NCBI GenBank assembly: GCA_009775095.1
Contig: VSOZ01000018.1
Location: forward strand, 10,125 to 74,124
From: Muribaculum sp.
GTDB taxonomy: Bacteria; Bacteroidota; Bacteroidia; Bacteroidales; Muribaculaceae
Reading direction: 5' to 3'
Length of the DNA stretch: 64,000 nt
Positions 54,624 through 63,136 of this stretch are shown piece after piece. The notes below the pieces were generated by a model. It was not told where the DNA came from and made no database searches. It was given only the letters and a program-made list of their open reading frames with translations. Position 1 is the first letter of the stretch. Every line of letters starts with the position of its first letter. Made by a program: the position numbers and the translations under genes.

Positions 54624-54631
54624 CAAAGTTA
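54624..54631 (-). promoter_or_regulatory. -7 box of the sensor kinase gene
   Basis: On the - strand TAACTTTG, a perfect match, 66 bases before the start codon. It lies just after the terminator of the nitroreductase gene. Confidence 0.55.
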
Positions 54632-54649
54632 CTCATAATATCCCGTACA

Positions 54650-54693
54650 TTAAAAAATTTCCGCATGAAGAAACAGTTACAATCTTCATGCGG
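54650..54693 (-). terminator. Terminator of the nitroreductase gene
   Basis: Perfect 11-base stem CCGCATGAAGA (54661-54671) / TCTTCATGCGG (54683-54693). On the - strand it is followed by a T-rich run. Confidence 0.9.
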
Positions 54694-54728
54694 AACATAC
54701 AATCTTTAGAATCTTATGTCGTACTAAT

Positions 54729-55475
54729 TTAACGCCTTACGTCAAAACCTCTGCGACGCAACGCGTCAAGTGTATTATAAGACATAGCCTCCCGGTAATA
54801 GTCAATTATATGCGAAGCCCAATCATTATCTGACTTTGCTCCGGCCCTTACCGCATTATATTCGGTAATCGCCTTATCATAATCAAGAAGGTCATTTGCA
54901 AGACTTCCCTCACGATAATGGTTTTTAAATATGACCAGCTCACGCGGCTGTTTAGGCTTCATGTCAGGCAGCTCTCTCGGCACCCCGATTGCAAGACCGC
55001 ATACAACGAACACAAGTTCCGGCAACTTCATCAAACGGGCAAGCGCTTCCGGCGCAGCCGTACGGGCATATCCGATGGGGCATGTACCGAGCCCCGAAGC
55101 CTCTGCCGCAGTAAGAGCGCTCATCATGGCAAGAGTGGCGTCGACCACACCCACAATGACTCCGTCGGCAGTCTGTGCAAAACCCGGTATGTCGATGGAC
55201 TTTGCGTCAGCTATGGTCTTGATCTTATTGTAATCTATGCAGAACAGCAAGAAACGACGACAGGTTTTAATCTGTTTCTGCCCGGTAAGCTCATAGATTT
55301 TTTCCTTTGTAGGCTGATCGTCGATGTCGATCACGGAAAATTGCTGACCGTTATAACTCGTAGGTGTATTACGGATAGCTTCATATATGAAGTCCATTGT
55401 TTCTTGGGGAATCGGCTCCCTTTCATAACGTCTTATACTGCGTCGTTCAAGCAATGTTGATTTAACATCTTTCAT
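54729..55475 (-). CDS. Nitroreductase family flavoprotein (NfsA/FRP-like)
   Basis: 248 residues. STLLERRSIRRYEREPIPQE with the family RRSIRRY phrase, then PTSYNGQQ and GLGTCPIGYAR (FMN-binding), fit oxygen-insensitive NAD(P)H nitroreductases and flavin reductases. The C-terminal arm (about 185-248) is as long as in NfsA. It is a cytoplasmic FMN dimer that reduces nitro groups, quinones or flavins. The gene is alone between two terminator or promoter elements. The natural substrate cannot be told. Confidence 0.87.
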   Translation of the reverse strand: MKDVKSTLLERRSIRRYEREPIPQETMDFIYEAIRNTPTSYNGQQFSVIDIDDQPTKEKIYELTGQKQIKTCRRFLLFCIDYNKIKTIADAKSIDIPGFAQTADGVIVGVVDATLAMMSALTAAEASGLGTCPIGYARTAAPEALARLMKLPELVFVVCGLAIGVPRELPDMKPKQPRELVIFKNHYREGSLANDLLDYDKAITEYNAVRAGAKSDNDWASHIIDYYREAMSYNTLDALRRRGFDVRR

Positions 55476-55595
55476 AATAGATAATGTGATCTTTTAGATA
55501 ATTTGGATAACATCTCGGCAAAAGAACAATTCAAGGGCCCGATTTGTTTACCGAGACTGCGTTTTTTAGAGGGTCAGGTACATTTCTATGACAAC

Positions 55596-57188
55596 TTAAT
55601 GCACAACAGTACTCATAAAATCCTGTTCAAACGTATCTTTTGATATGGCTTTGGCCCTGACTTTGGCTTTATATGCATATATAGTATTCATCGAGTAGCA
55701 CAAAAAATCGGCTATATAGTTACAGTCATCTATTCCAAGACGAGAGAACGCATATATGCGCAGTTCCGGAGGAAGTTTACAATCAACCGGCGCAGGATAA
55801 CGCTCCTCTTCACGAAGCAACATATTGAAGCGGTCTATAAAATCGGGATATAAGCCGAGAAAGGCCTTGTCAAATATTGACAGCACCTCCTTGCGCTGCT
55901 CTTCCATTATCCGTCCCGAACGAGTATAATCATATAACTGCTCGACCTGATTGGCAGAGATCTTTCGACCGACAAGTCGACACAGGCTGTTAAGACGACG
56001 CGAAGTGGACACACACAATTCAAGAAAGTTTTTGACATAAGCCAGACGGGCCCTGTCGGCACCTTCGGTCTTCTGACGTTCGGCTCTCAGTCTGCGCAAT
56101 CCGTCGCGATAACGAAACAGCTCCACACATATCACCGCCATAAGCGCCAACGATATGCCGGCAATAATCCACATCAGACGCTCATTATGATGTATTTTCT
56201 CTTTGTAACTCCTGTCCATCAGCGACATGGACCTCACCATAACCGGCGCGTCGATGCGGGTCACACCGACCGTGGCATTTTCCAGCGCGGCCGACATATA
56301 GCCGTGTGCACGGTCTATATCGCCTGACTCATAGAGCGAGTGACCCACACGCTGAAGAGCGGTGCCCTGCGGCATGACACATTTAAGCTGCGATATAGCT
56401 GCCCTGACAAGATAATAAAGATGCTCACGGTCGCGTCCTTTTCTACGGTAAGCTTCCGCGATAACAATAGAGAGCGATGCAAAATCCGGATCAGCCTCAT
56501 CTATAAACTCCAGTACATCAACACCGGCTGTATATGCAGCCACATAATTCCCGAGATCAAAATAATTTTTTGCCTCGGCTATTTCATATTCACGCTCACC
56601 GGCATTAAAATAAAGCATGTATTTACGACGAGCATCTATAGCAAGCAGTTTGTACCTGTCGGAAATCTCAGGCACCTCAAGATAGCAGCCGGCAATCTGA
56701 GCATACATATTCTGACTGGCATTAAGATACTCACTCCTCATGGCCTCAGGTATTACATCAACATTATAATAAGCCAATGCGTCTATAGCCTCTTTTATAA
56801 AGCCACGAGACGGCAACAACGTGAGAAAATCGAAAAAAATCCTGCACTCGGCTGTATCGGTCAACTCTACCGCATCGCCGATAGCCTTACGACTGTAGAG
56901 TATGGCCGAATCAGGATAGATATAACGGCAAAGCCGACTCATCTCGGCATAGTCCTTAGACTCCACCAAGTCCCGCGATACCAAGACACGACGCATACTG
57001 TCAATTCTTGATATACCTGCACGGCAGCGACGGGCAAAATCATCCACTTCGGCATCAAGCCGTTTAAGCTGCAGGCTAATGTGGCTATCGTCAACCACAA
57101 GCGGCAACTTCACAACCGAAGCCCAAGTGTCAGGTACAACGGTCAATATGCACCAAAGGCATATACCAATCTTCAATAATACATTCAC
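55596..57188 (-). CDS. DUF6377-family membrane regulator, first of a tandem pair
   Basis: 530 residues. A signal peptide (LLKIGICLWCILTVVPDTWA) is followed by a helical TPR-like periplasmic region (about 30-330), a membrane helix (about 338-360), a cytoplasmic coiled linker and a C-terminal LuxR-like helix-turn-helix (PPELRIYAFSRLGIDDCNYI, then NTIYAYKAKVRAKA). This plan is typical of DUF6377 proteins, abundant in Bacteroidetes beside polysaccharide loci. Expected role is direct transmembrane regulation of transcription. Ligand unknown. A paralogue follows on the right, with 25 bases between. Confidence 0.82.
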   Translation of the reverse strand: MNVLLKIGICLWCILTVVPDTWASVVKLPLVVDDSHISLQLKRLDAEVDDFARRCRAGISRIDSMRRVLVSRDLVESKDYAEMSRLCRYIYPDSAILYSRKAIGDAVELTDTAECRIFFDFLTLLPSRGFIKEAIDALAYYNVDVIPEAMRSEYLNASQNMYAQIAGCYLEVPEISDRYKLLAIDARRKYMLYFNAGEREYEIAEAKNYFDLGNYVAAYTAGVDVLEFIDEADPDFASLSIVIAEAYRRKGRDREHLYYLVRAAISQLKCVMPQGTALQRVGHSLYESGDIDRAHGYMSAALENATVGVTRIDAPVMVRSMSLMDRSYKEKIHHNERLMWIIAGISLALMAVICVELFRYRDGLRRLRAERQKTEGADRARLAYVKNFLELCVSTSRRLNSLCRLVGRKISANQVEQLYDYTRSGRIMEEQRKEVLSIFDKAFLGLYPDFIDRFNMLLREEERYPAPVDCKLPPELRIYAFSRLGIDDCNYIADFLCYSMNTIYAYKAKVRAKAISKDTFEQDFMSTVVH

Positions 57189-57213
57189 AGGATAAGGTTT
57201 TTATATGTTAGGG

Positions 57214-58812
57214 TCAGGCAATATGCCCGATCATCATTACGTCTCTTTCAAAATTATCGCGATCCAACGCCCGGTTTTTAAGGCGGTTGCGATAAGCATA
57301 GATGGTGTGTACCGAATAATTGAGCACCTGTGCTATACGTGTACTCTCCTCAACTCCGAGCCGCATAAACGCAAGTATACGCAGATCGGTATTTAGAAGT
57401 TCACCCTCTTTCAGTTCTATCCGCGCATCAGGGCGCATCAAGGCATTGACCTCGTCGACAAATGTCGGATATATATGAAGAAAAGCGCGGTCAAACGTGT
57501 CATAAAACTCCTGACTCTGCTCTTCGACAAACTTTCCCGACTTGGTCATCTTATACAATTCATCGGTGTGCCCGGTGGAAATTTTTCGGGCAGCTATCTT
57601 GCAGAACTGATTAAGTTTGTTCATGTATATGGTACAGAGATTCAGAAACTGACTCATATACATCTCCTTGATATGATTGGCCCCTGCAAGTACATGCTGG
57701 AGCTCCTTCATCATCCTCATCTCGGAACGCAACTTAAACAACGCCACCACAAGAGCCACCATAAGCAAAGCCATAAAACCGATAGCCATATATAGCCAGC
57801 GGCGATTTTCAGCAAGTACTTCGCGATGGGCGTCAGCTATCACCGGCAGTGCTTCCGATGTCTGCAACATTCTCATCGAGGCATTGCAGTCGACGGCATA
57901 GTGCATCGCCACATCCAAGTATTCGTAGGCCTTCGTTATGTCATGTCGGTCATATAACGCCATGCCCAGCTCCTGCAATGAGACCACCTCACGGGTAGCC
58001 GATTTAATATCAGATATGGCCGACCGGGCAAGATAATAGAGCCGCTCGTCGGCATCGCCTTTTGACTCGGCTATGCGCCCCAATATACTTGAAGCACGCG
58101 CCACGACATTAGTATCATGAGGTATCCTGTCAAGAAGCTCAAGCAGTACGGCTTTGGCCTCGGAAGGATGTCCGGTTAAAAAAAAGTATTCACCTTGATT
58201 CAAAAGATATCTGTCGGAAGTCTCGGGAAGTATCTCCAGCAACCTGCGCTGTTGTTCAACCGACTTGTCAAGCCAGTACTTGTATTCCTCCGGGTAATTG
58301 ACGAAAAAAGATGACTGATAGCTATATAACTGACGCCCCGCTTCAAGAGCCGCTATGCGCAGTGCGGGTTCAAGGCTGTCGACCGCTATCGCCTCATACT
58401 CTTCCACCGCTTTTGTGCCGAAACCGGCAAGCGGCAATCCGGCAATTCTCTTCAGCTTGAACTTCATAAGCATGTCGCGGTCACCGAAGTCACGGGCGAG
58501 CTCCTCACCTCGCTTATAGTTGACAAGCGCCGAGTCGGTAAGATAACCGCTATACAAATCACCAAGCTCCATTATATAGGACAATGTCACGGGATCAACA
58601 CGGTCACGACATGAACCGACAATTGAAGTAAGTGAATCAATGCACGCTTCGCGCCGCGACAGGTACACACCGCGCCGCGACATCTCGACATCCAGAGTGT
58701 CAAGCATAATTGAGGCAACACGAGCATCTATTTTCACATTGCCCAAAGCGTCGGGCGAAACAATCGCCGTCAACATGACCGATATAAGAAACAGACCTAT
58801 GATTTTTCGCAT
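57214..58812 (-). CDS. DUF6377-family membrane regulator, second of a tandem pair
   Basis: 532 residues with the same architecture as its neighbour: signal peptide (IGLFLISVMLTAIVSPDALG), TPR-like periplasmic region, membrane helix (about 340-362; LYMAIGFMALLMVALVVALF), then ALEESTRIA-like C-terminal DNA-binding part (ILAFMRLGVEESTRIAQVLN, VHTIYAYRNRLKNRA). It is transcribed first, from the promoter at 58898-58929. The similar length and identical domain order indicate tandem duplication. Targets and signal are unknown. Confidence 0.82.
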   Translation of the reverse strand: MRKIIGLFLISVMLTAIVSPDALGNVKIDARVASIMLDTLDVEMSRRGVYLSRREACIDSLTSIVGSCRDRVDPVTLSYIMELGDLYSGYLTDSALVNYKRGEELARDFGDRDMLMKFKLKRIAGLPLAGFGTKAVEEYEAIAVDSLEPALRIAALEAGRQLYSYQSSFFVNYPEEYKYWLDKSVEQQRRLLEILPETSDRYLLNQGEYFFLTGHPSEAKAVLLELLDRIPHDTNVVARASSILGRIAESKGDADERLYYLARSAISDIKSATREVVSLQELGMALYDRHDITKAYEYLDVAMHYAVDCNASMRMLQTSEALPVIADAHREVLAENRRWLYMAIGFMALLMVALVVALFKLRSEMRMMKELQHVLAGANHIKEMYMSQFLNLCTIYMNKLNQFCKIAARKISTGHTDELYKMTKSGKFVEEQSQEFYDTFDRAFLHIYPTFVDEVNALMRPDARIELKEGELLNTDLRILAFMRLGVEESTRIAQVLNYSVHTIYAYRNRLKNRALDRDNFERDVMMIGHIA

Positions 58813-58897
58813 GCAAGAAAAGTTATCAGCTTGTAAATATAGTAATTATATACTGTATATACACTTTATTTAAGTATTATTTATTATTAATTTAAAA

Positions 58898-58929
58898 CAA
58901 ATGTAACCCGAGCGACGATAATCGACAAA
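58898..58929 (-). promoter_or_regulatory. Promoter of the DUF6377 pair
   Basis: On the - strand TTTG (58929-58926) and a perfect -7 box TACATTTG (58905-58898), spaced 20 bases. The leader is about 80 bases. It sits back to back with the AraC gene promoter. Confidence 0.8.
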
Positions 58930-58957
58930 AACAGCACAATATTTGGTCGGATTTTCC

Positions 58958-58965
58958 TATCTTTG
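58958..58965 (+). promoter_or_regulatory. -7 box of the AraC regulator gene
   Basis: TATCTTTG, a perfect match. Transcription would begin near 58970, which excludes the codons at 58943 and 58967 as starts. Confidence 0.6.
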
Positions 58966-58981
58966 CATGATAAACAATCTC

Positions 58982-59869
58982 ATGACATACATGCCCGACC
59001 TTAACGAAGACAAATCAGTCAACCGTGCCGCACTCGGCGCCTATATAGACCATATAGCGGTATTTGACCGCCTTGAAGAGATCAAGCCTCTGTCACTACC
59101 GGTAAAGGTTGATTTCATACTGTCAATACTCTGTGAGTACGGAACTCTCACCATTGACTACGACTCAACATCATGCCGCCTTACAGAACGCTCTCTGATG
59201 GTAATGCGCCCGGGACACATACTCCGGTCTTACTCGGCATCGCCCCATTTCAAAGGCCACATGATAGTAGTAAGCACCAAACTTCTCGGCAACACCATTC
59301 CGGCGCTGTCGAAGGTCATACCGTGTCTTGTGCAATTCAAAGACAATCCGGCCATAAAACTAACGCCCGAAGAAGTGGCCGAACAGACCGGACTAAGAGC
59401 TCTGCTGCGCAACAAAACGTCGGTCAAGAATCATCCTTACTGCGATGATGTGGTGCGTTCGCTGCTTGAAGCTCTATTTTACGAAACACTCGGATTATAC
59501 TCTACCTACACACCATCGCTCAGCAACCCAATATCGATGAAACGCCGCGACGAGCTTCTATACCGCTTCATTCAAGAAGTAGAAAAACATTATACCACGG
59601 AGCGTTCGGTAGCATTCTACGCCGATCTGCTATGTGTGACACCCAAACACCTTTCGGCCACCATAAAAGAGACAAGCGGCCGCACTGCCGGTGAATGGAT
59701 AGACTCATACGTAATAATCGAAGCCAAGACGCTACTGCGCAACACGGGGCTTACCGTACAAGAAGTAAGCGCCAAACTTAATTTCAGCAACCAGTCGTTT
59801 TTCGGCAAATACTTCAAGCACATAACCGGCATATCGCCGCGTCATTACCGCAGCTCGCTGGAGCCGTAA
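58982..59869 (+). CDS. AraC-family transcriptional regulator
   Basis: 295 residues from the ATG at 58982; the ATG at 58991 is nearly as likely. The N-terminus has a cupin-like ligand-binding region (about 25-150; SLPVKVDFILSILCEYGTLT). The C-terminal helix-turn-helix pair reads SVAFYADLLCVTPKHLSATI and GLTVQEVSAKLNFSNQSFFG, ending in GISPRHYR. It is divergent from the DUF6377 pair with 169 bases between starts, so regulation of that pair or of itself is plausible. Its ligand is unknown. Confidence 0.88.
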   Translation: MTYMPDLNEDKSVNRAALGAYIDHIAVFDRLEEIKPLSLPVKVDFILSILCEYGTLTIDYDSTSCRLTERSLMVMRPGHILRSYSASPHFKGHMIVVSTKLLGNTIPALSKVIPCLVQFKDNPAIKLTPEEVAEQTGLRALLRNKTSVKNHPYCDDVVRSLLEALFYETLGLYSTYTPSLSNPISMKRRDELLYRFIQEVEKHYTTERSVAFYADLLCVTPKHLSATIKETSGRTAGEWIDSYVIIEAKTLLRNTGLTVQEVSAKLNFSNQSFFGKYFKHITGISPRHYRSSLEP

Positions 59870-59873
59870 ACGC

Positions 59874-59904
59874 TTGCGTGAATTATATAATTATTGTAAC
59901 TTTG
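59874..59904 (+). promoter_or_regulatory. Strong promoter with no gene downstream
   Basis: TTG at 59874-59876 and a perfect -7 box TAACTTTG at 59897-59904, spaced 20 bases. No reading frame of more than a few codons follows. The -7 box also fits the 10-base core GTAnnTTTGC used as target by CTnDOT-type integrases except at the last base. Confidence 0.7.
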
Positions 59905-60268
59905 TGAGTTGAAGTTACGAAAAAGGTCTAATTTACTGGAAATGAGCGTAGGTTAATTGCTCTTGATAGTAATAGGTTACGATTTAGTTAGTTATCTACT
60001 GCATTATCCTTCTGCGCATTGCGTAACCTTCAAAGAACTCTTCGTATGCAAAAGTAGCTATTTTATCCTAGATTTTGAAACAAGTTCCCGGATTTTTTAT
60101 TCCCTCATACATAAGATTTTTCCGTAAAAGCGATTTTATCCGTCGGTACACCATTGCCCAAAACGAGTTTTGAACAAACGTGTGCCGACTACCACATAGC
60201 CTGAGAAAAGGGCATTGCCTAACGCCTAAACGATGTTTAGACTGATGATGCAATGCCCCTTTCTTTTG
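59905..60268 (+). ncRNA. Candidate non-coding transcript at the ICE junction
   Basis: From the predicted start near 59910 the sequence has no open frame of note. It ends with a nested hairpin at 60205-60263: an outer GGGCATTGC/GCAATGCCC stem and an inner CTAAAC/GTTTAG stem, followed by a T-rich tail. The combination of a strong promoter, no frame and a terminator suggests a small RNA of about 350 bases. No known RNA family is recognised. It may also be simply the end of an integrated element. Confidence 0.35.
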
Positions 60269-60362
60269 TGGCTATGCCAAGAGGTGCTTTTACGGGTTTT
60301 CAGATGATTTTTCTTTTTTCGTTGTCCATTTGTGCCGGAAGCGGAATATATGCAGAGTGCGT

Positions 60363-60390
60363 CAGCTTGCCCCATGAATGAAGCAAGCTG
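60363..60390. repeat. Palindrome touching the left end of the IS
   Basis: CAGCTTGC (60363-60370) pairs with GCAAGCTG (60383-60390). The last two bases coincide with the first two of the IS, so the IS end lies at the foot of a hairpin. Confidence 0.7.
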
Positions 60391-60395
60391 GAAAA

Positions 60396-60491
60396 TTCAC
60401 TCACCATTGCCCCCCTCCGTTCACTTTAAAGTGATCCCCCAAATTCACTCGAAAGTGCCCCCTTAAATTCACTTTAAAATGATCCCCTAAA
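60396..60491 (+). repeat. Four 24-base direct repeats at the left IS end
   Basis: Units begin at 60396, 60420, 60444 and 60468, each starting TTCACT and ending in a C-run then A-rich bases. The exact 24-base period indicates transposase binding sites. Confidence 0.9.
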
Positions 60492-60562
60492 AAGTGAGTT
60501 TCATTCTTGTTTACTCGATCTATAATTCTATTTTGTTTGTTAAAAACGAATAAAAGTCAGTT

Positions 60563-62119
60563 ATGCCCAATAGACAATTAGGAATGGAAAAGATTCGTCA
60601 AGTGTTACGCTGTTACTCTCAGGGTTATGGGACCAAAAGTATCAGCAGTATGTTAACCGTTTCGCGCAATACGGTCAAGAAATACTTACAGGTATTTCAG
60701 CGCAGCGGTTTGGATTATGAAGGAGTACTGTCTCTATCGGACCAGGAACTCTCGGAGTTATTCCACGAAAAGACCAGAGTAAAGACAGAAAGCGAACGGA
60801 TGGAAGAACTAAAGTCGTTGTTGCCCGAATATTGCAAGCGGCTTCAGAAGAAAGGTGTTACCCGTGAGGCTTTACATCGTGAGTACCTCTCTTCCCATCC
60901 GGATGGTTACGGACGCACCCGCTTCTATATTCTGATTCAGCAGCATATAGCCTGCAGCCGTCCCATCATGCATCTTGAACACAAGGCCGGTGATAAAGTG
61001 TTCATAGACTTCGCCGGTGACAAACTCTCCATCATCGACCTTGAGACGGGCGAAATCATCCCGGTGGAGGTTTTTGTCGCGATCCTTCCCTGCAGCCAGT
61101 TAACCTATGTGGAAGCGGTCATGAGCCAGAAAAAGGAGGACTTGATCCGTGCTTCGGAAAACGCCTTGTTATACTACCAGGGGGCTCCCTCCGCCATCAT
61201 CCCGGACAATCTCAAGTCCGCCGTTACTAAGAGCAGTAAATACGAGGCCATCCTGAATGAGGACTTTGCAGCCTTTGCCGAACATTACGGCTGTACCGTA
61301 ATTCCCGCCAGGGCTTACAAGCCACGTGACAAGGCACTGGTCGAGGGTGCCGTTAAACTGATCTATCGCAGTATCTATCCAAAGATACAGGAACGCGAGT
61401 TTTATGACCTTGATTCACTGAACGCGGCTATCCGTGTCGCCTTGGAACTCCACAACAACACTCCGCTGACAGACCGTAAATACAGTCGACGGGAACAGTT
61501 CGAGGAGATAGAACGTGATTCTTTACGCAAGCTCAATCCCATCCGTTTTGAACTCAAACAGCGTTACAGGGCTACCGTGATGAAAAACGGTCATGTCCGC
61601 CTGGGGGAAGACGCCCATTACTACAGTGTGCCTTGCGGCTATATAGGCAAGAAGGTCATCTTGTTATATACCTCACGCGAGGTATGCATCTATTACGGCT
61701 ACGAGCTGATTGCTTCCCATACCCGCAACAGGGCCCGTTGCCGGTACACGACCCTGGAAGAGCACCTGGCTTCACACCATCGCTATATCACGGAATGGAA
61801 CCCGGATAAATTTATACGTGAAGCGGCGGCTATTCATCCGGATGTGGAGGCATATATCCGTCAGGTTATGGAAGAGAAAAAGCATCCGGAGCAAGCCTAT
61901 AAATCGTGTCAGGGCATTCTTAGCTTCGCACGCAGGGTCGGCAACACCCGATTGACCAATGCCTGCCGTTGGGCTACAAGTTACGGTCTGTACAATTATC
62001 CCATCATCGAGCGCATCCTTAACAACCGGCAGGATGAGTTCCCGTTGGAAGACAGTGCCGGGCAAGAAACGGAGATGCCTTCCCATGAGAATATCAGAGG
62101 AAAAGAATATTATCAATAA
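60563..62119 (+). CDS. istA: IS21-family transposase IstA
   Basis: 518 residues. An N-terminal helix-turn-helix (GYGTKSISSMLTVSRNTVKK) is followed by the DDE integrase core with VFIDFAGDK, AIIPDNLKSAV and ALVEGAVKLIY (Asp, Asp, Glu), then a beta-barrel domain (about 340-400). It cuts and joins the IS ends. Length and motifs are complete, with no internal stop, so it appears active. istB starts 16 bases after its stop. Confidence 0.95.
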   Translation: MPNRQLGMEKIRQVLRCYSQGYGTKSISSMLTVSRNTVKKYLQVFQRSGLDYEGVLSLSDQELSELFHEKTRVKTESERMEELKSLLPEYCKRLQKKGVTREALHREYLSSHPDGYGRTRFYILIQQHIACSRPIMHLEHKAGDKVFIDFAGDKLSIIDLETGEIIPVEVFVAILPCSQLTYVEAVMSQKKEDLIRASENALLYYQGAPSAIIPDNLKSAVTKSSKYEAILNEDFAAFAEHYGCTVIPARAYKPRDKALVEGAVKLIYRSIYPKIQEREFYDLDSLNAAIRVALELHNNTPLTDRKYSRREQFEEIERDSLRKLNPIRFELKQRYRATVMKNGHVRLGEDAHYYSVPCGYIGKKVILLYTSREVCIYYGYELIASHTRNRARCRYTTLEEHLASHHRYITEWNPDKFIREAAAIHPDVEAYIRQVMEEKKHPEQAYKSCQGILSFARRVGNTRLTNACRWATSYGLYNYPIIERILNNRQDEFPLEDSAGQETEMPSHENIRGKEYYQ

Positions 62120-62135
62120 ACCAACCAGATACAAT

Positions 62136-62888
62136 ATGGAAATGAATCAGGACACATTGGAAAAGATGTTAGGAATGAATCTTAAAGGTATGTATTATGC
62201 CTTTAAAACAAGTTTGGAAACACATCGGACAGAGAGCATGACTACCGACCAGTTCGTCTCATGGCTGGTCTCAAGTGAATGGGATGACCGCAGAAACCGC
62301 GCGGTAGAGAGAGCTATCCGTCAGGCCTCCTTCAGATACAAGGCCACCATTGAAGAAATAGACTTCTCAGTGGAAAGGGGGCTGGACAAGAATCTTACCC
62401 AGCGTTTGGCTGACCTTACGTTTGTCAGGGAACGCAAAGACATGTTTATTACCGGAAGTGCCGGAACAGGAAAAAGTTATCTGGCAACCGCTTTTGGCTT
62501 CCAGGCTTGCCAGAAAGGATATAAAGTACTATACGCCAACACATCCAGACTTATGGGGATGCTTAAGGTTGCCAAGGCAAAAGGTACAATCCTGCAAGAA
62601 CTCAAGAAAATCGAGAGGTTGGATATGCTTATACTGGATGATTTTGGCATACAACCCTTCGATTCCCAAGGGCGGATGAACCTGATGGATATCATAGAGG
62701 ACAGGCATGGTAAAAAATCCACCGTCATAACATCACAGGTCCCGGTAAGGGATTGGTATGACGTTATTGGAGAAAAGACGATTGCCGATGCCGTTCTGGA
62801 CAGAATTGTACATCAGGCTATACGTATAGAGCTCTTCGGAGAGTCGCTACGCAAATGTAAAAGTAAAAAAGAATCGTTATATTTATAA
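62136..62888 (+). CDS. istB: IS21-family ATPase helper IstB
   Basis: 250 residues from the ATG at 62136. Walker A is GSAGTGKSYLA and Walker B LILDDFGIQPFD, followed by ITSQVPVRDWYDVIGE and RIVHQAIRIEL, all typical of IstB/DnaC-like AAA ATPases. It selects and deforms target DNA for IstA. No frameshift is present. The upstream in-frame extension inside istA is unlikely to be used. Confidence 0.95.
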   Translation: MEMNQDTLEKMLGMNLKGMYYAFKTSLETHRTESMTTDQFVSWLVSSEWDDRRNRAVERAIRQASFRYKATIEEIDFSVERGLDKNLTQRLADLTFVRERKDMFITGSAGTGKSYLATAFGFQACQKGYKVLYANTSRLMGMLKVAKAKGTILQELKKIERLDMLILDDFGIQPFDSQGRMNLMDIIEDRHGKKSTVITSQVPVRDWYDVIGEKTIADAVLDRIVHQAIRIELFGESLRKCKSKKESLYL

Positions 62889-62971
62889 ACGAAATTTAAT
62901 GTAGAACCCGGCATAACTGACAGGAAGAATACGAAGAAAACAAGAATGAACAGGATGGAAGAATGGAAAAA

Positions 62972-63020
62972 TTTAACAGGGGTCAAATTGCTCTGAATTA
63001 AGGGGGCTACTTTGAGTGGA
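62972..63020 (-). repeat. Repeat units at the right IS end
   Basis: Two units of about 24 bases, read leftward from 63020. The first begins TCCACTCAAAGTAG and the second TTCAGAGC. They are less regular than the four units on the left. Confidence 0.7.
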
Positions 63021-63136
63021 TTTTCCATTTATAAACAAAAGGGTTATCTGTGTCCATTATAATACGGACGTTTATGGATTATTGTATAAAAAGCAAGAGG
63101 ATACAATTCAAATGATTCTTCCTCTTGCTGTCATTG

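Larger units (their letters stand above)
60389..63027 (+). mobile_element. IS21-family insertion sequence, complete
   Basis: About 2.64 kb with istA and istB on the + strand. The ends are inverted: TGGAAAATTCACTC at 60389 and TGGAAAATCCACTC read leftward from 63027 (13 of 14 match). Inside each end lie multiple repeat units of about 24 bases, usual for this family. The bases immediately outside (left gcaagc, right tttata) do not form a target duplication. Confidence 0.88.

Noticed and set aside
60068..60253. 61-codon - strand frame near the ICE junction
   Set aside because: It runs against the promoter-to-hairpin unit, contains half of the hairpin and has no family features.
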